Assembly: GCA_902511185.1 (NCBI GenBank)
Contig: CABXEK010000002.1
Coordinates: 1 to 64,000 of the forward strand
DNA length: 64,000 nucleotides
Source: an uncultured Pelagibacteraceae bacterium
GTDB lineage: Bacteria; Pseudomonadota; Alphaproteobacteria; Pelagibacterales; Pelagibacteraceae
Reading direction: 5' to 3'
Position 1 is the stretch's first letter. The number at the start of each line of letters is the position of its first letter. This document shows positions 30,703 to 41,014 of this stretch, piece by piece. Below the pieces are notes generated by a model. That model was not told the DNA's origin and ran no database searches. It worked only from the letters and a program-made list of their open reading frames with translations. Position numbers and translations under genes: made by a program.

Positions 30703-31502
30703 AAATATTATTTCTAGGTGATGTTGTTGGTGTTTCAGGATGTTCAAAATTAATGAAAAGTCTTTTAAGTGAAATTAAACTAAAAAAAATAGACTTTGTT
30801 ATTGTTAATGGAGAAAATGCTGCATCGCAAGGGGTAGGTTTAACAAAAGAAATATGCCAAGATTTTTTTAATTGCGGGGTAGACGTAATTACTACTGGCA
30901 ATCATGTTTGGGATCAAAAAGAGATAATGGAATTTATAGAAAATGAAGATAGATTATTACGTCCAAAAAACCTGTTTGAACCAGCCCCAGGAAGAGGCTT
31001 TAACATTTATACTACAAAAAAAAATGTAAAAATAGGAGTACTTAACTTGATGGGAAATGTCTTTATGAAAAAATGTGAGGACGTTTTTGAGATTTCTAAA
31101 AAGTTTATGTCACAAAATGAATTAAAAAAAAATTATGATTTATTAGTAGTCGATTTTCATGGTGAAATAACGAGTGAAAAGAATGCAATTGGCCATTATT
31201 TTGATGGTAAAGCCACTTTAGTTGTCGGAACTCATACTCATATTCCAACTAATGACGCAAGAATATTAAATGGTGGCACTGGCTATCAAACAGATGCTGG
31301 AATGTGTGGAGATTATAATTCTGTAATAGGTATGAATACAGATAATTCACTGAATAGATTTTTAAAGAAAAATTCAACAAAGCATTTTCCTGCTTTAGGT
31401 GAGGCTTCTTTGTGTGGTGTAATTGTTGATTGTAATATAGAAACTGGGTTAGCAAATAATATTGAAAGTTATATTTGTGGAGGTCAGTTAAAAAATACTT
31501 AG
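30699..31502 (+). CDS. YmdB-type (TIGR00282) metallophosphoesterase
   Basis: 'MKILFLGDVVGVSGCSKL', 'VNGENAASQGVGLT', 'DVITTGNHVWDQKEI', 'VGTHTHIPTNDARIL'. Confidence 0.95.
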   Translation: MKILFLGDVVGVSGCSKLMKSLLSEIKLKKIDFVIVNGENAASQGVGLTKEICQDFFNCGVDVITTGNHVWDQKEIMEFIENEDRLLRPKNLFEPAPGRGFNIYTTKKNVKIGVLNLMGNVFMKKCEDVFEISKKFMSQNELKKNYDLLVVDFHGEITSEKNAIGHYFDGKATLVVGTHTHIPTNDARILNGGTGYQTDAGMCGDYNSVIGMNTDNSLNRFLKKNSTKHFPALGEASLCGVIVDCNIETGLANNIESYICGGQLKNT

Positions 31503-31509
31503 AAAAATT

Positions 31510-32235
31510 ATGTCAGGTCATTCAAAATGGGCAAGTATAAAGCATTCAAAAGGTAAAGCTGATAAGCAGAGATCTAAAATATTTTCTAAATTATCAAAAG
31601 AAATAAGTGTATCAGCAAAACTTGGCGATAAAGACCCAGGTATGAATCCAAGACTAAGATCTGCTATTCAAGCAGCAAGATCTGCTAATATGCCAAAAGA
31701 TAATATAGAGAGAGCAATTGATAAATCTACAACAGCAACAGAATCAAATTTTGAAAATTTAAGATACGAAGGATTTGGTCCAGATAAAATTGCTGTAATT
31801 GTAGAAACCTTAACAGATAATAAAAATAGAACTGCATCAAATATTAGAACTATTTTTCAAAAAAGTGGAGGTAGTTTAGGAACTCAAGGATCTGCGTCAC
31901 ATAATTTTAAGCAATTAGGTATTATTAAGATTGATAAAAAAGAAATTTCTGAGGAAAATATATTTGAGCTATCTATTGAGTCTGGAGCAGAAGAATGCAT
32001 ATCTCATGATGAATATCATGAGGTTCAGTGCGCAATGAGTGAAATTTATAATGTAAAAAAGAAATTAGAAAAAATAATTTCAAACTTCATTTCAACAGAG
32101 ATTGAATGGGTTCCATTAAATAGTGTTAATGTTGAAAAAGATAGAGAAGAGTCTGTGATTGAATTTTTAGAAACATTAGAAGAAGATGATGATGTACAAA
32201 ATGTTTTTTCAAATGTTAATTTTGGTAATAATTAA
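31510..32235 (+). CDS. yebC: YebC/PmpR family transcriptional/translation regulator
   Basis: 'MSGHSKWASIKHSKGKADKQRSKIFSKLSKEI', 'AIQAARSANMPKDNIERAI'. Confidence 0.97.
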   Translation: MSGHSKWASIKHSKGKADKQRSKIFSKLSKEISVSAKLGDKDPGMNPRLRSAIQAARSANMPKDNIERAIDKSTTATESNFENLRYEGFGPDKIAVIVETLTDNKNRTASNIRTIFQKSGGSLGTQGSASHNFKQLGIIKIDKKEISEENIFELSIESGAEECISHDEYHEVQCAMSEIYNVKKKLEKIISNFISTEIEWVPLNSVNVEKDREESVIEFLETLEEDDDVQNVFSNVNFGNN

Positions 32236-32729
32236 TGTTAGTTATTGGAATTGACCCAGGTATCTCAGGATCGATTTGTTTTTTTCAGGATGGAAAAATA
32301 ATTGACGTAATAGAAATGCCAACAATGACTGAAGGTAAAAAAAATAAAAAACAAGTTAATGGTTCACAAATTTTCAACGAAATTTCTGAAAGAATTAAAA
32401 AGTTAGATAAAAAAGATATCAAGGTAATTATAGAGCAAGTATCAGCTATGCCAGGTCAAGGTGTTACTAGTATGTTTAATTTTGGTCAATCATTTGGAAT
32501 TTTAAAAGGAATATGTTCAGCAATGCAATTATCAATGTATTTTGTAAGACCCACAAAATGGAAAAAATATTTTAACCTTATAAATTCAGAAAAAGATGCA
32601 AGCAGAACAAGAGCAATTGAGATTTTTCCTTATTTTTCAGGGCATTTATCAAGAAAAAAAGATTCAAATAAAGCAGATGCAATTTTAATTGCTAGTTTTT
32701 ATTATGAAACTTATCAAAAAGAAGAGTAA
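32235..32729 (+). CDS. RuvC-like Holliday junction resolvase, atypical (phage-type) subfamily
   Basis: 'VIGIDPGISGSICFF', 'VIIEQVSAMPGQGVTSMFNFGQSFGILKGI', 'RPTKWKKYF', 'SRKKDSNKADAILIASF'. Confidence 0.85.
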   Translation: MLVIGIDPGISGSICFFQDGKIIDVIEMPTMTEGKKNKKQVNGSQIFNEISERIKKLDKKDIKVIIEQVSAMPGQGVTSMFNFGQSFGILKGICSAMQLSMYFVRPTKWKKYFNLINSEKDASRTRAIEIFPYFSGHLSRKKDSNKADAILIASFYYETYQKEE

Positions 32730-32781
32730 TCAAAAAAATTACAAGACAAATTCATGACACATTTAAGTGTGAATAGTAATT

Positions 32782-33456
32782 ATGGAAGCTGATATCGCAT
32801 CTCAAGCAGTAGGCTTAGGGACAAATACTGATTTTTCACTAATGAGCTTATTTTTTAGAGCAGACATTGTTGTAAAATCTGTAATTATAATTTTAATAGT
32901 TTGCTCAATTTATTCATGGGCAGTTATTATTGAAAAGTTTAGGTTATTTAAAAAAATAAACAAATCATCTGAGGAATTTGAGGAAAAATTTTGGAACTCT
33001 AAATCTGCAGAAACTTTTTATAATAACTTACCAGCAAATGTTGAAGACCCAATGGGTATAGTTTTTCAAGATGCCATGGAAAGTTTGTTGAAAAAAAAAT
33101 CAAAAAATAATTTAAGTGAAAGAATGACCATCTTTCTAGAGGTTGGTATAGAAAGACAAATGTCTAAAATTGATAAAGGTTTTACATTTTTAGCAACAGT
33201 TGGATCAACAGCACCCTTTATTGGTTTGTTTGGAACTGTGTGGGGTATAATGAATTCTTTTCAATCAATAGCAATATCAAGAAACACTAGTTTAGCTATT
33301 GTTGCTCCGGGTATTGCTGAAGCATTGTTTGCTACTGCATTAGGGTTGTTAGCTGCCATACCAGCAGTTGTTGCTTACAATAAATTTAATACTGACTCAA
33401 AAAAATATTCTCAGAAATTAGAAAATTTTTCAAAAAGATTTTTAACTATAATTTAA
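32782..33456 (+). CDS. tolQ: Tol-Pal system TolQ
   Basis: 'GFTFLATVGSTAPFIGLFGTVWGIMNSFQSIA', 'VAPGIAEALFATALGLLAAIPAVVAYNKF'. Confidence 0.97.
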   Translation: MEADIASQAVGLGTNTDFSLMSLFFRADIVVKSVIIILIVCSIYSWAVIIEKFRLFKKINKSSEEFEEKFWNSKSAETFYNNLPANVEDPMGIVFQDAMESLLKKKSKNNLSERMTIFLEVGIERQMSKIDKGFTFLATVGSTAPFIGLFGTVWGIMNSFQSIAISRNTSLAIVAPGIAEALFATALGLLAAIPAVVAYNKFNTDSKKYSQKLENFSKRFLTII

Positions 33457-33457
33457 G

Positions 33458-33874
33458 ATGGCTTTTAAATTAAATCGTTCATCAAAAGAACCAATGAGCG
33501 AAATTAATGTAACTCCTTTTGTTGATGTTATGTTAGTTTTATTAATTATTTTTATGGTTACAGCTCCCCTTTTAACAGTAGGTGTTCAAGTAGATTTACC
33601 TGAAAGCTCTGCCGACTCTCTTCCAGAAGAAACTGAACCACTTACTTTATCAATAAATGCAAAGGGTGAAATTTTTATTCAAGAAGCTAAAGTAGAATAC
33701 GATAATATCATAGCAAAAGTTTTAGCAGTTTCAAAAAATAGAACAGATACTAGAATTTATGTAAGAGGAGACAAGACCATTAACTATGGAAGAGTATTGG
33801 AAATAATGGGTTTATTATCTGGCTCAGGCTTTACTAAAGTCGCATTGATATCTGAACCTTATAAACAAAGGTAA
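33458..33874 (+). CDS. tolR: Tol-Pal system TolR
   Basis: 'SEINVTPFVDVMLVLLIIFMVTAPLLTVGVQVDLPES'. Confidence 0.97.
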   Translation: MAFKLNRSSKEPMSEINVTPFVDVMLVLLIIFMVTAPLLTVGVQVDLPESSADSLPEETEPLTLSINAKGEIFIQEAKVEYDNIIAKVLAVSKNRTDTRIYVRGDKTINYGRVLEIMGLLSGSGFTKVALISEPYKQR

Positions 33875-33879
33875 TTTTA

Positions 33880-34740
33880 GTGAATAGAAGTATAATTATT
33901 TCTTCTGCGTTACATGGTATTTTAATTTTTATTACAGCTATGAGCTTACCATTTCTTGCAAAAAAACCTTTAGACATACCTCCAATTGTTTCTGTAGAAC
34001 TAATACAAATTACTGAAAAAACCAATATACCTTTTGCACCTAAGGCAAAAAAAATTATAGAAAAAATTAAAGAGAAAGAAAAAAAATTAGTATCAGAACA
34101 AGCGCCACCAAAAAAAGTGAAAAAAAATAAAACTAAAACAGTGGTTGCTCTTGATCAAAATAGTGAGATAGAAAATCAGAGACCTGACGCTATTCCATTA
34201 CCAGAAAAAAATGTGAAAAAGATAAAAACAAAAAAAGAAAAAAAACAAAACCCTGACAAAGTAGATGAAGAGGTTAAACAAGTGTCAGAATTTGAAAAAA
34301 AAGAATTATTTGACCCAACTAATATTGCTGCTTTAATTGATAAATCCAAGGTCGATAGTGCTGAAGTGGTTAAAAAAAATGATGATATTACTCAAGATAA
34401 AGACCGAAGTATTGAAAATACTGGGCTTACTCTAAGTGAAGAAGATGCGTTAAAAGCACAGATTTTTGGTTGTTGGAGTATACCGTTAGGTTTGCCTTAT
34501 AATGAAGATTTACTAGTTAGAATAAAATTAATGTTAGAGCCAGATGGCTCTGTCAAAAAAACTGAAATCCTAGATCATGCCAGAATGAATAAACCTGGCC
34601 AGGGTTTTTATAAAGTGTTAGCTGAAAGTGCTTTGAGAGCAGTCAAATTATGCCAACCTCTAAGAGTGCCAACAACAGGCTATGAAAGATGGAAAGAATT
34701 ACAATTAAATTTTGATGCAAGAGAGATGTTAGAAGGTTAA
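33880..34740 (+). CDS. tolA: TolA-like protein
   Basis: GTG start; N-term TM, KE-rich middle, C-term 'QIFGCWSIPLGLPYNEDLLVRIKLMLEPDGSVKK'; position. Confidence 0.85.
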   Translation: MNRSIIISSALHGILIFITAMSLPFLAKKPLDIPPIVSVELIQITEKTNIPFAPKAKKIIEKIKEKEKKLVSEQAPPKKVKKNKTKTVVALDQNSEIENQRPDAIPLPEKNVKKIKTKKEKKQNPDKVDEEVKQVSEFEKKELFDPTNIAALIDKSKVDSAEVVKKNDDITQDKDRSIENTGLTLSEEDALKAQIFGCWSIPLGLPYNEDLLVRIKLMLEPDGSVKKTEILDHARMNKPGQGFYKVLAESALRAVKLCQPLRVPTTGYERWKELQLNFDAREMLEG

Positions 34741-34748
34741 GATAAGGT

Positions 34749-36092
34749 ATGAAAAAGAAGTTTATAATTTTATTTTTATTATTGATACTTCCAATTAAAG
34801 TATTCGCTTTAATTGAAGTTGATATTACAAGGGGAAATCTAAACCCACTTCCATTAGCTGTGTCACCATTATCAATTGATAATAAATCTAAAAAAAGTTT
34901 TGAAAAAATTCTTAAAAAAGAAAATATTGGATCTGAAATTTCAACTATTGTTGAAAATAATTTGAGAACCTCAGGTCTTTTTAACCCTCTAAACAAAGAT
35001 GCTTTTTTACAAGCACCTGAGATTGCAAATTTAAAACCAAGATTTGAAGATTGGAATTTAATTAAAGCTCAAGCACTAATTACTGGTAAAGTAACTTATG
35101 TTGATGAAAAATTGAGAGTTGAGTTTAGATTGTGGGATGTTCTTGCAGCTAAAGAAATGATGGCACTAGCATTTACTACAGTTCCAAATAATTGGAGAAG
35201 AGTTGGACATATTATATCAGACAAAGTTTATGAAAGATTAACTGGAGAAAAAGGATATTTTGATACAAGAATAATTTATGTTGCTGAAGAAGGTCCAAAA
35301 ACTCAAAGAAAAAAAAGGTTGGCAATTATGGATCAAGATGGAGCCAATAATAAATTTTTAACACTTGGTAATGAGCTTGTATTAACTCCTAGATTTAATC
35401 CAACAAGTCAGATGGTTACATATTTGTCATACTTTAAAAACTTACCTAGAGTTTATTTGTTAGATATTGAAACAGGAACACAAGAAGTTGTTGGTGATTT
35501 TCCTGGAATGACATTTGCACCAAGGTTTTCACCAAATGGTAAAAAAATAATTATGAGTTTTGCTAAAGATGGTAAATCAGATATTTATACAATGGATTTA
35601 GAAAATAGAATAGTTGAAAGAATTACTAACCATCCTTCAATCGACACTTCTCCATCTTATTCTCCCAATGGTAAGTTTATAGCTTTTAATTCTGATAGAA
35701 GTGGATATCAACAAATTTATATTATGAAAAGTGATGGCAAAAATGTTAAAAGAATTTCATTTGGAAATGGTATATATGGAACACCAGTCTGGTCACCTAG
35801 AGGAGATTTGATTGCTTTTACAAAATTACACAAGGGAAAATTTTATATTGGTGTTATGAGAACAGACGGTACTGGAGAAAGATTGTTAACTGAGAATTAT
35901 TATCAAGAAGCTCCATCCTGGTCACCAAATGGTAGAGTATTAATTTTTTATAGAGAAACTAAGACAAACAGCAAAGGAGAAGGTTTTTCAGCAAAGCTAT
36001 GGTCAATTGATTTAACTGGCTACAATGAGAGATTAGTAAAGACTGTGACTGATGCATCCGACCCATCTTGGTCATCATTATTAAGTAATTAA
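34749..36092 (+). CDS. tolB: Tol-Pal system beta-propeller protein TolB
   Basis: '[16 protein letters not shown]', repeated '[15 protein letters not shown]' propeller motifs. Confidence 0.97.
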   Translation: MKKKFIILFLLLILPIKVFALIEVDITRGNLNPLPLAVSPLSIDNKSKKSFEKILKKENIGSEISTIVENNLRTSGLFNPLNKDAFLQAPEIANLKPRFEDWNLIKAQALITGKVTYVDEKLRVEFRLWDVLAAKEMMALAFTTVPNNWRRVGHIISDKVYERLTGEKGYFDTRIIYVAEEGPKTQRKKRLAIMDQDGANNKFLTLGNELVLTPRFNPTSQMVTYLSYFKNLPRVYLLDIETGTQEVVGDFPGMTFAPRFSPNGKKIIMSFAKDGKSDIYTMDLENRIVERITNHPSIDTSPSYSPNGKFIAFNSDRSGYQQIYIMKSDGKNVKRISFGNGIYGTPVWSPRGDLIAFTKLHKGKFYIGVMRTDGTGERLLTENYYQEAPSWSPNGRVLIFYRETKTNSKGEGFSAKLWSIDLTGYNERLVKTVTDASDPSWSSLLSN

Positions 36093-36190
36093 TAAGATAA
36101 TTCGGTAAAATATCTTGATTTTTTAACTTGAAACATTTAGTTAGTTGTGAAAAAGTAAAGTAAAGGAAATTAGCAGCAAGGAGCAATTTA

Positions 36191-36676
36191 ATGATATTAA
36201 GCAAAATTTTTAAAAACACACTTTTAGTATTAGCATCGTGCCTAGTATTAACTGCATGTGCAACAAAAAAAGTTGATACGGTAGGTGGTCAAATGCAAAG
36301 TGATGTTTATACAGGAACAGACACAGTTGAATATTTAGCTGATGGTGTTCCAGACAGAGTATTCTTTGCAACAAATGAAACTGTTTTAACCACAGCTTCA
36401 CGAGAAACTCTTAGAGCCCAAGCAACCTGGTTAAGAAAAAATTCAAATATAAATGTAGTACTTGAAGGGCATGCAGATGAAAGAGGTACTAGAGAGTACA
36501 ACTTGGCTCTTGGTGAGAGAAGAGCTAACTCAGCAAAAGATTATTTAATGACTTACGGTATATCTTCTGACAGAATATCTGTACTAAGTTATGGAAAAGA
36601 AAGACCAGTTGATGCTGGCTCAAACCCATTAGCTTGGTCAAAAAATAGAAGATCTGTAACGGTTAAAGCAAATTAG
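36191..36676 (+). CDS. pal: peptidoglycan-associated lipoprotein Pal
   Basis: Lipobox 'VLTACATKK'; OmpA motif 'VVLEGHADERGTREYNLALGERRANSAKDYL'. Confidence 0.97.
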   Translation: MILSKIFKNTLLVLASCLVLTACATKKVDTVGGQMQSDVYTGTDTVEYLADGVPDRVFFATNETVLTTASRETLRAQATWLRKNSNINVVLEGHADERGTREYNLALGERRANSAKDYLMTYGISSDRISVLSYGKERPVDAGSNPLAWSKNRRSVTVKAN

Positions 36677-36689
36677 TAATTTAAATTTT

Positions 36690-36728
36690 AAAGACCCTGA
36701 AGCGCAAAGTTTTAGGGTCTTTTTTTTT
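36690..36728 (+). terminator. Rho-independent terminator after pal
   Basis: AAAGACCCT-gaagcgcaaagtttt-AGGGTCTTT followed by T run. Confidence 0.85.
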
Positions 36729-36759
36729 GCCATTTTTATAATCATAAATAAATTTATTA

Positions 36760-37758
36760 ATGAAATTTATATATAAATTAATAATATTAAAATTTATTTT
36801 CTTATTTAACCTAAGTTTCTTGAATATTTCACATGCAGACAATCATGATATTTATGAAACATTAGAAATTATTAAAAATGATCTTAAAACTCTTGAACGA
36901 GCTGTTTATTCTGGTTCAGTTGAGGTTAAAACTTCAGCTACCGAAAATTCAAATATTGAATTAGACTCAAATTCAGAGGACGTGCTTACAAGACATTTGT
37001 TAAAACTATCTGAAGTAGAAGATCAGTTTAGACAATTAACCAATAAATTTGAAGAAATAAATTTTAAACTAGATAAACTTTCCAACAGATTGTCAAAGAT
37101 TCAAGCTGACAATCAGGTGCGATTTCAAGACATAGAGGTGGCTATAAATTCTAGCGAAGATACATCACAATTGTCCTTAAAACCAAAATCAGATGTTAAT
37201 GAAGTATTACCAGGAAGTTCTCAACCTCAAGATCTTGGTTCGATTTCATATAAAGATACTGAGACCTCTGAAACTTCTCAACAAATTCAATCTGTAGATA
37301 CTACTGCATCAGTTGTAACTGAAAATTTTCAAGCAGAAGAAAAAATATTACCACAAGATCTAACACCAAAAAAACAATATGAATTTGCAACAAGTTTTTT
37401 AAAAGTCGGAGATTATAGTACTGCAGAAAGAGCTTTTAGGGAATTTGTAATAACTAATTCAGAGCATGAGTTAGCAGGAAGTGCTCAATATTGGTATGCT
37501 GAAACTTTCAGAATAAGACAACTTTATACAGATGCTGCTTCAGCTTATTTAGAGGGTTATCAAAAATACCCTAAAGGTAAGAAAGCTCCTATAAATCTTT
37601 TGAAACTTGGTGTATCAATGGTTCAGATTGGAGAAAAAGATCAAGGTTGCAAAATGATTAACGGTGTTGAGGTTCAGTATCCTAATGCCAATCAGTCTAT
37701 AATTCAAAAAGCAAAATATGAGTCTAAAAAATTCGAATGCATCAAACAGGACTCATAG
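36760..37758 (+). CDS. cpoB: cell division coordinator CpoB/YbgF
   Basis: Signal peptide, coiled coil, TPR 'YEFATSFLKVGDYSTAERAFREFV...AGSAQYWYAETFRIRQLYTDAASAYLEGYQKYPKGKKAP'. Confidence 0.9.
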   Translation: MKFIYKLIILKFIFLFNLSFLNISHADNHDIYETLEIIKNDLKTLERAVYSGSVEVKTSATENSNIELDSNSEDVLTRHLLKLSEVEDQFRQLTNKFEEINFKLDKLSNRLSKIQADNQVRFQDIEVAINSSEDTSQLSLKPKSDVNEVLPGSSQPQDLGSISYKDTETSETSQQIQSVDTTASVVTENFQAEEKILPQDLTPKKQYEFATSFLKVGDYSTAERAFREFVITNSEHELAGSAQYWYAETFRIRQLYTDAASAYLEGYQKYPKGKKAPINLLKLGVSMVQIGEKDQGCKMINGVEVQYPNANQSIIQKAKYESKKFECIKQDS

Positions 37759-38743
37759 TTTTTTATTAAATAAGCTAAAAGATAAGCGAATTCTTCAAAT
37801 TTATAAAAAGTTTGAAAATAATTTAAATATTAATGAAAATTTTATTGTAGCTGTCTCAGGAGGTCCAGACAGTCTTGCTTTATCCTTTTTAGCAAAGATT
37901 TATTCAATTAAATATTTCTTAAACGTAAAATATTTAATTGTAGATCATAAACTTCGAAACAATTCTTCTTCAGAAGCAAAATATGTTCAGAAACAATTAA
38001 AAAAGTATTCAATAAAGCTAAATATTTTGACTTGGAATGGCGCAAAACCAAAAAAAAACATTCAATCTATTGCAAGAGATAAAAGATATAAGTTATTGAT
38101 AGACAAAACCAAAAAACTTAAAATGAAAAGTATTTTGTTAGGTCATCATATAGATGATTTATTTGAAAATTTTTTTATAAGAATTTTAAGAGGAAGTGGT
38201 CTTAATGGATTAGTTTCGTTAGATCAAAAATCAAAGGTTGCAAAAATTAATCTATTAAGACCTCTATTAAATTTTGATAAAAAGGATTTGATATATATTA
38301 GCAAATATGTCTTTGGTTCATTTGTTGAAGATCCATCAAATAAAAATGATAAATTCAAAAGAGTAAGAATTAGAAATTTTTTAAAACAATTAGAGAATGA
38401 AGGGTTGGATAGATATAAATTTCTTTTAACAATTAAAAATTTAAAATCTGCCAATGAATCTATTAATTTTTATATTAAAGAAAACTTAAAACATAATATA
38501 TCATTTTTAGAAAAGAAAAAATCTATTATTTTAAAACAAGATTTTTTTAATCATTCAAGAGAAGTTATTTTTAGATCATTTACCGAGGTAATTAAAATGG
38601 TTGGAAAAAAATATTACCCTGTAAGAGGAAAAAAAGTTGATAAAATTATCAGTGAAATAAACAGCAAAGCTTCATTTAAAGTTACTTTAGGTGGTTGTAT
38701 AATAAAAAAAGTTAATCAAACTATAATATTATCAAAAGAATAA
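37718..38743 (+). CDS. tilS: tRNA(Ile)-lysidine synthase
   Basis: 'FIVAVSGGPDSLALSFLAKI', 'ILLGHHIDDLFENFFIRILRGSGLNGL'; 41 nt overlap with cpoB. Confidence 0.94.
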   Translation: MSLKNSNASNRTHSFLLNKLKDKRILQIYKKFENNLNINENFIVAVSGGPDSLALSFLAKIYSIKYFLNVKYLIVDHKLRNNSSSEAKYVQKQLKKYSIKLNILTWNGAKPKKNIQSIARDKRYKLLIDKTKKLKMKSILLGHHIDDLFENFFIRILRGSGLNGLVSLDQKSKVAKINLLRPLLNFDKKDLIYISKYVFGSFVEDPSNKNDKFKRVRIRNFLKQLENEGLDRYKFLLTIKNLKSANESINFYIKENLKHNISFLEKKKSIILKQDFFNHSREVIFRSFTEVIKMVGKKYYPVRGKKVDKIISEINSKASFKVTLGGCIIKKVNQTIILSKE

Positions 38744-38809
38744 TAAAATTCTCTAATTTAATGATATTTTGTCACTTGTTATATTTTTAATAATTCTTAT
38801 CTTATAGTC

Positions 38810-40702
38810 ATGAATCTAAAAAATCTCGCAATGTGGGGAATTATAGTTTTTTTGACTATTGGACTTTATAATATGTTTAAAAATCCACAGTCCAACATAA
38901 GAAGTAGTAATCAAATTATATTTTCAGAATTCTTAACTTCAGTAGAGAATGGAGAGGTTTTAAAAGTTGATATACAAGGCAATAACATCAAAGGTGTGTT
39001 TTCAAATGGTAACTCATTTACAACTTACTCACCTAATGACCCAAACTTAATTGAAAAACTTTCTGATAAAGGTGTCAGCATTTCTGCTGCTCCTCTAGAT
39101 GAAAAGATGCCATCGTTGTTTGGTGTTCTTCTCTCTTGGTTTCCAATGTTATTATTAATTGCTGTTTGGATTTTCTTTATGAGGCAAATGCAAGGTGGCA
39201 AAGGTGGTGCTATGGGTTTTGGGAAATCCAAGGCTAAAATGATGAATGAATTAAAAGGTAAGGTGACTTTTAATGATGTTGCTGGTGTTGAAGAAGCCAA
39301 AGAAGAAGTTGAAGAAATTGTAGAATTTTTAAAAGATCCAAAAAAATTTAGTAGACTGGGTGGAAAAATTCCCAGAGGAGCACTTTTAGTCGGAAACCCT
39401 GGTACTGGAAAAACTTTATTAGCAAGAGCAATTGCAGGTGAAGCTGGAGTTCCATTTTTTACCATATCAGGTTCAGATTTTGTTGAAATGTTTGTTGGTG
39501 TTGGTGCATCAAGAGTTAGAGACATGTTTGAACAAGGAAAAAAAAATTCACCGTGCATAATTTTTATTGATGAAATAGATGCAGTTGGCAGAAGTAGAGG
39601 AGCTGGTTTAGGTGGTGGAAATGATGAAAGAGAACAAACTTTAAACCAATTATTAGTAGAGATGGATGGTTTTGATACTAATGAAGGAGTAATTATTATT
39701 GCAGCAACGAATAGACCAGATGTACTTGACCCTGCATTACTAAGACCAGGTAGATTTGATAGACAGGTTGTTGTTGGTTTACCAGACATTATAGGAAGAG
39801 AGAAAATTTTAAAAGTACATGCTAAAAAAATTAAGATAGCTCCAGATGTAAATTTAAGAACTGTTGCTAGAGGAACTCCTGGTTTCTCTGGCGCTGATTT
39901 AGCAAATATTGTTAATGAAGCAGCGCTACTTGCAGCTAGAAAAAGTAAACGTATTGTAACATTGGCTGAGTTTGAGGAAGCTAGAGATAAAGTTATGATG
40001 GGTGCTGAAAAAAGATCAATGGTTCAAACAGAAGATGACAAAAAATTAACTGCATATCATGAAGCTGGACATGCGATTGTGTCTTTAAATGAAAAGGCCG
40101 ATGATCCTATTCACAAAGCTACAATACTACCAAGAGGAAGAGCTTTAGGTATGGTTATGACTTTACCTGAAAGAGATAAATATTCACAAAATAGAGAATA
40201 TATGAAATCACAAATAGCAAAAGCTATGGGTGGAAGGGTTGCTGAAGAAATTATTTTTGGACATGATAAAGTTACCTCAGGTGCAATGTCTGATATTAAA
40301 GCAGCAACATCAACTGCTAAACATATGGTTACAGAAGCAGGCATGAGTGAGTTGCTTGGCCCATTAAGTTATGGAGATAATCAGGATGAAGTATTCTTGG
40401 GCAGATCTGTTGCAAGAAATCAACAAATGTCTGAAGATACTCAAAAAAAAGTAGATTCAGAAGTGAAAAAGTTAGTAGACGAGGGATATGATAGAGCAAA
40501 AAAAATATTAAATGAAAAGATTGAGGACTTACATAAACTGGCAAAAACATTACTACTTTATGAAACGCTAACTGGAGATGAAATAAGAGATTTAATATTG
40601 CGCAATAAACCTATTGAAAGAAGTGATGAAAAAGATCTTGCTGAAGAAGAGAAGAGTTCAGCTTTAGGATCAATGGGACTTAAACCAAAAATAGTTCATT
40701 AA
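38810..40702 (+). CDS. ftsH: ATP-dependent zinc metalloprotease FtsH
   Basis: '[27 protein letters not shown]', '[10 protein letters not shown]'. Confidence 0.98.
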   Translation: MNLKNLAMWGIIVFLTIGLYNMFKNPQSNIRSSNQIIFSEFLTSVENGEVLKVDIQGNNIKGVFSNGNSFTTYSPNDPNLIEKLSDKGVSISAAPLDEKMPSLFGVLLSWFPMLLLIAVWIFFMRQMQGGKGGAMGFGKSKAKMMNELKGKVTFNDVAGVEEAKEEVEEIVEFLKDPKKFSRLGGKIPRGALLVGNPGTGKTLLARAIAGEAGVPFFTISGSDFVEMFVGVGASRVRDMFEQGKKNSPCIIFIDEIDAVGRSRGAGLGGGNDEREQTLNQLLVEMDGFDTNEGVIIIAATNRPDVLDPALLRPGRFDRQVVVGLPDIIGREKILKVHAKKIKIAPDVNLRTVARGTPGFSGADLANIVNEAALLAARKSKRIVTLAEFEEARDKVMMGAEKRSMVQTEDDKKLTAYHEAGHAIVSLNEKADDPIHKATILPRGRALGMVMTLPERDKYSQNREYMKSQIAKAMGGRVAEEIIFGHDKVTSGAMSDIKAATSTAKHMVTEAGMSELLGPLSYGDNQDEVFLGRSVARNQQMSEDTQKKVDSEVKKLVDEGYDRAKKILNEKIEDLHKLAKTLLLYETLTGDEIRDLILRNKPIERSDEKDLAEEEKSSALGSMGLKPKIVH

Positions 40703-40708
40703 AAATTT

Positions 40709-41014
40709 ATGAGAAGATATTACACACGTGCGTGTAATTTCTACTATGGCAAAGAGTCAAAAATATTAATAAGTAATAAAAAATCTCTACCATTAAATGG
40801 TAATAAGAAAATATCATTTGATAGTGTTGAAATAATTTCAAGAAAATCAAGAAGAAAAATTCTTATAAAAGATTTAGATAAATTACCTAAATTATTAAAA
40901 AAGAATATAAAGTTTGATTTAGGAATTATAACATCAAAAAAAAAAAATTTTGCAAATTTAAATTTTCAAAAAATTACCCAACATTATGGGAGTATTAAAT
41001 CTTACACCAGATAG
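40709..41014 (+). CDS. folP: N-terminal segment of alphaproteobacterial-type FolP, out of frame with catalytic ORF
   Basis: 'RRYYTRACNFYYG...LPLNGNKKISFDSVEIISRKS' resembles the N-terminal extension of alphaproteobacterial DHPS. Confidence 0.6.
   Translation: MRRYYTRACNFYYGKESKILISNKKSLPLNGNKKISFDSVEIISRKSRRKILIKDLDKLPKLLKKNIKFDLGIITSKKKNFANLNFQKITQHYGSIKSYTR

Noticed and set aside
39025-39789. 254-aa minus-strand ORF
   Set aside because: Fully antisense to highly conserved ftsH; Ser/Pro-rich translation typical of a shadow frame.
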